Positions 63,351 through 64,000 of a DNA stretch of 64,000 nt are shown here, one piece after another (the first letter of the stretch is position 1; the number at the start of each line of letters is the position of its first letter). The stretch lies in NCBI RefSeq assembly GCF_021646545.1, contig NZ_JAKIRP010000002.1, forward strand, positions 310,001-374,000, given 5' to 3'. The position numbers and the translations under genes were made by a program. Under the pieces are notes generated by a model. It made no database searches and had not been told where the DNA came from. It was given only the letters and a program-made list of their open reading frames with translations. Source of the DNA: Chitinophaga filiformis (GTDB lineage: Bacteria > Bacteroidota > Bacteroidia > Chitinophagales > Chitinophagaceae).

Positions 63351-64000
63351 GTGTCTAATTCATTAACAGTTATCATCCTCACTTATAACGAGGAAAAACA
63401 TATTACCCGTTGTATTCAGAACCTGAAGCGCGTATCAGACAATATCATCATCATTGATAGTATGTCTACTGACCGCACCGTTGAAATTGCGACTGCACTG
63501 GGCGCTAAAGTTGTTCAGAGACCATGGCCGGGCAACCACTCTGACCAGTTCAACTGGGCGCTGGACAATTGCAACATCACTACAACATGGACGATGCGTA
63601 TGGATTGTGATGAATACCTGCTGGATGAACTGATAGATGAGATCAATACCAAACTGCCGCAGGCAAAGCCGGAGACAGGCGGTTTTATCATCAAACGCCG
63701 TGTAATATTCATGGACAAATGGATGAAACGTGGTGGCTTCTATCCGCACCGGTTGCTGCGCATCTGGCGAACAGGTACAGGTCGTCTTGAGGAGCGGGCT
63801 ATGGATGAACATGTTGTACTGGAAAAAGGAGAAACGGAAGCCTTCCAGTTTGATATGGTGGATCATAACCTGAATGACCTCACCTGGTGGACGCATAAAC
63901 AGAATAACTATGCTTCGCGTGAAGTGAAGGACCTGCTGGATATAGAGAGAGGAACAACATCTGAGAATAATGTGGACGTATCGCTGAGTGGGGAGCAGTC
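63351..64000 (+). CDS. GT2 glycosyltransferase, N-terminal part (runs off window)
   Basis: Open from GTG 63351 to the window edge, 216 residues so far; no in-frame ATG occurs before about codon 40. LTVIILTYNEEKHITRCI is the GT2 start, IIIIDSMSTDRTVEIA the nucleotide-binding SxD region, and RMDCDEYLLDELI the DxD-type metal site; VIFMDKWMKRGGFYPHRLLRIW is typical of the LPS-core WaaE/KdtX-like GT2 group. It is probably the last-added or branching sugar. Confidence 0.85.
   Translation, partial: MSNSLTVIILTYNEEKHITRCIQNLKRVSDNIIIIDSMSTDRTVEIATALGAKVVQRPWPGNHSDQFNWALDNCNITTTWTMRMDCDEYLLDELIDEINTKLPQAKPETGGFIIKRRVIFMDKWMKRGGFYPHRLLRIWRTGTGRLEERAMDEHVVLEKGETEAFQFDMVDHNLNDLTWWTHKQNNYASREVKDLLDIERGTTSENNVDVSLSGEQ

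Overview
The window looks like chromosomal DNA of a Bacteroidota bacterium, most likely a Chitinophaga-type member of Chitinophagaceae (inference from gene content, not a database match). Supporting signs are many TAnnTTTG promoter boxes upstream of genes, a type B type-IX-secretion sorting domain with SprB-like repeats, a UpxY-type NusG paralogue in the polysaccharide locus, a bacillithiol-linked YtxJ protein, a gene starting with an HU-CCDC81-like domain, and SPII lipoproteins with short SC/GC lipoboxes. No rRNA, tRNA, CRISPR array, insertion sequence or phage gene was seen.

Positions 1-42200 are mostly ordinary chromosomal genes in short operons: pfkA-pyk glycolysis pair; a secreted prolyl oligopeptidase; a GLUG-type lipoprotein; a dTDP-4-dehydrorhamnose-reductase-like enzyme; an envelope group made of a 1023-residue TPR protein, a plugless outer-membrane barrel and an HU/SPOR-like membrane protein; a DoxX-thioesterase-cinA-E2 run; an RRM RNA-binding protein; an AraC regulator; a second S9 peptidase; an EamA/GT2/exonuclease/mpl run; a small lipoprotein coupled to ytxJ; ubiX, aroQ, bioB, an M42 peptidase, a UbiA-like protein and an acyl-CoA carboxylase beta subunit; a LuxE-like protein; a T9SS substrate; and two-component regulators.

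Positions 42360-64000 form one long plus-strand exopolysaccharide locus that runs off the window: wza-like lipoprotein, Wzc-like tyrosine autokinase, UpxY-like antiterminator, then manC, fcl, ugd and gmd for GDP-mannose, GDP-fucose and UDP-glucuronate, a Wzx flippase, a pyruvyl transferase, four GT4 glycosyltransferases, three acyltransferase-3 proteins, a Wzy/ligase-like membrane protein, a hexapeptide acetyltransferase and a partial GT2. Content resembles colanic-acid loci and predicts an acidic, fucose- and glucuronate-containing, pyruvylated and acylated polymer. No initiating phosphoglycosyl transferase is in view.

The most unusual non-coding features are a perfect 48-bp inverted repeat (30100-30201) between aroQ and bioB, a dispersed family of hairpins built on ATCAGGAAT/AGGAATTAAGAAT placed just after stop codons of minus-strand genes (four sites), an 11-bp tandem repeat (21131-21196), a symmetric pair of back-to-back promoter boxes at the AraC gene, and a structured 183-bp leader in front of the UpxY gene.
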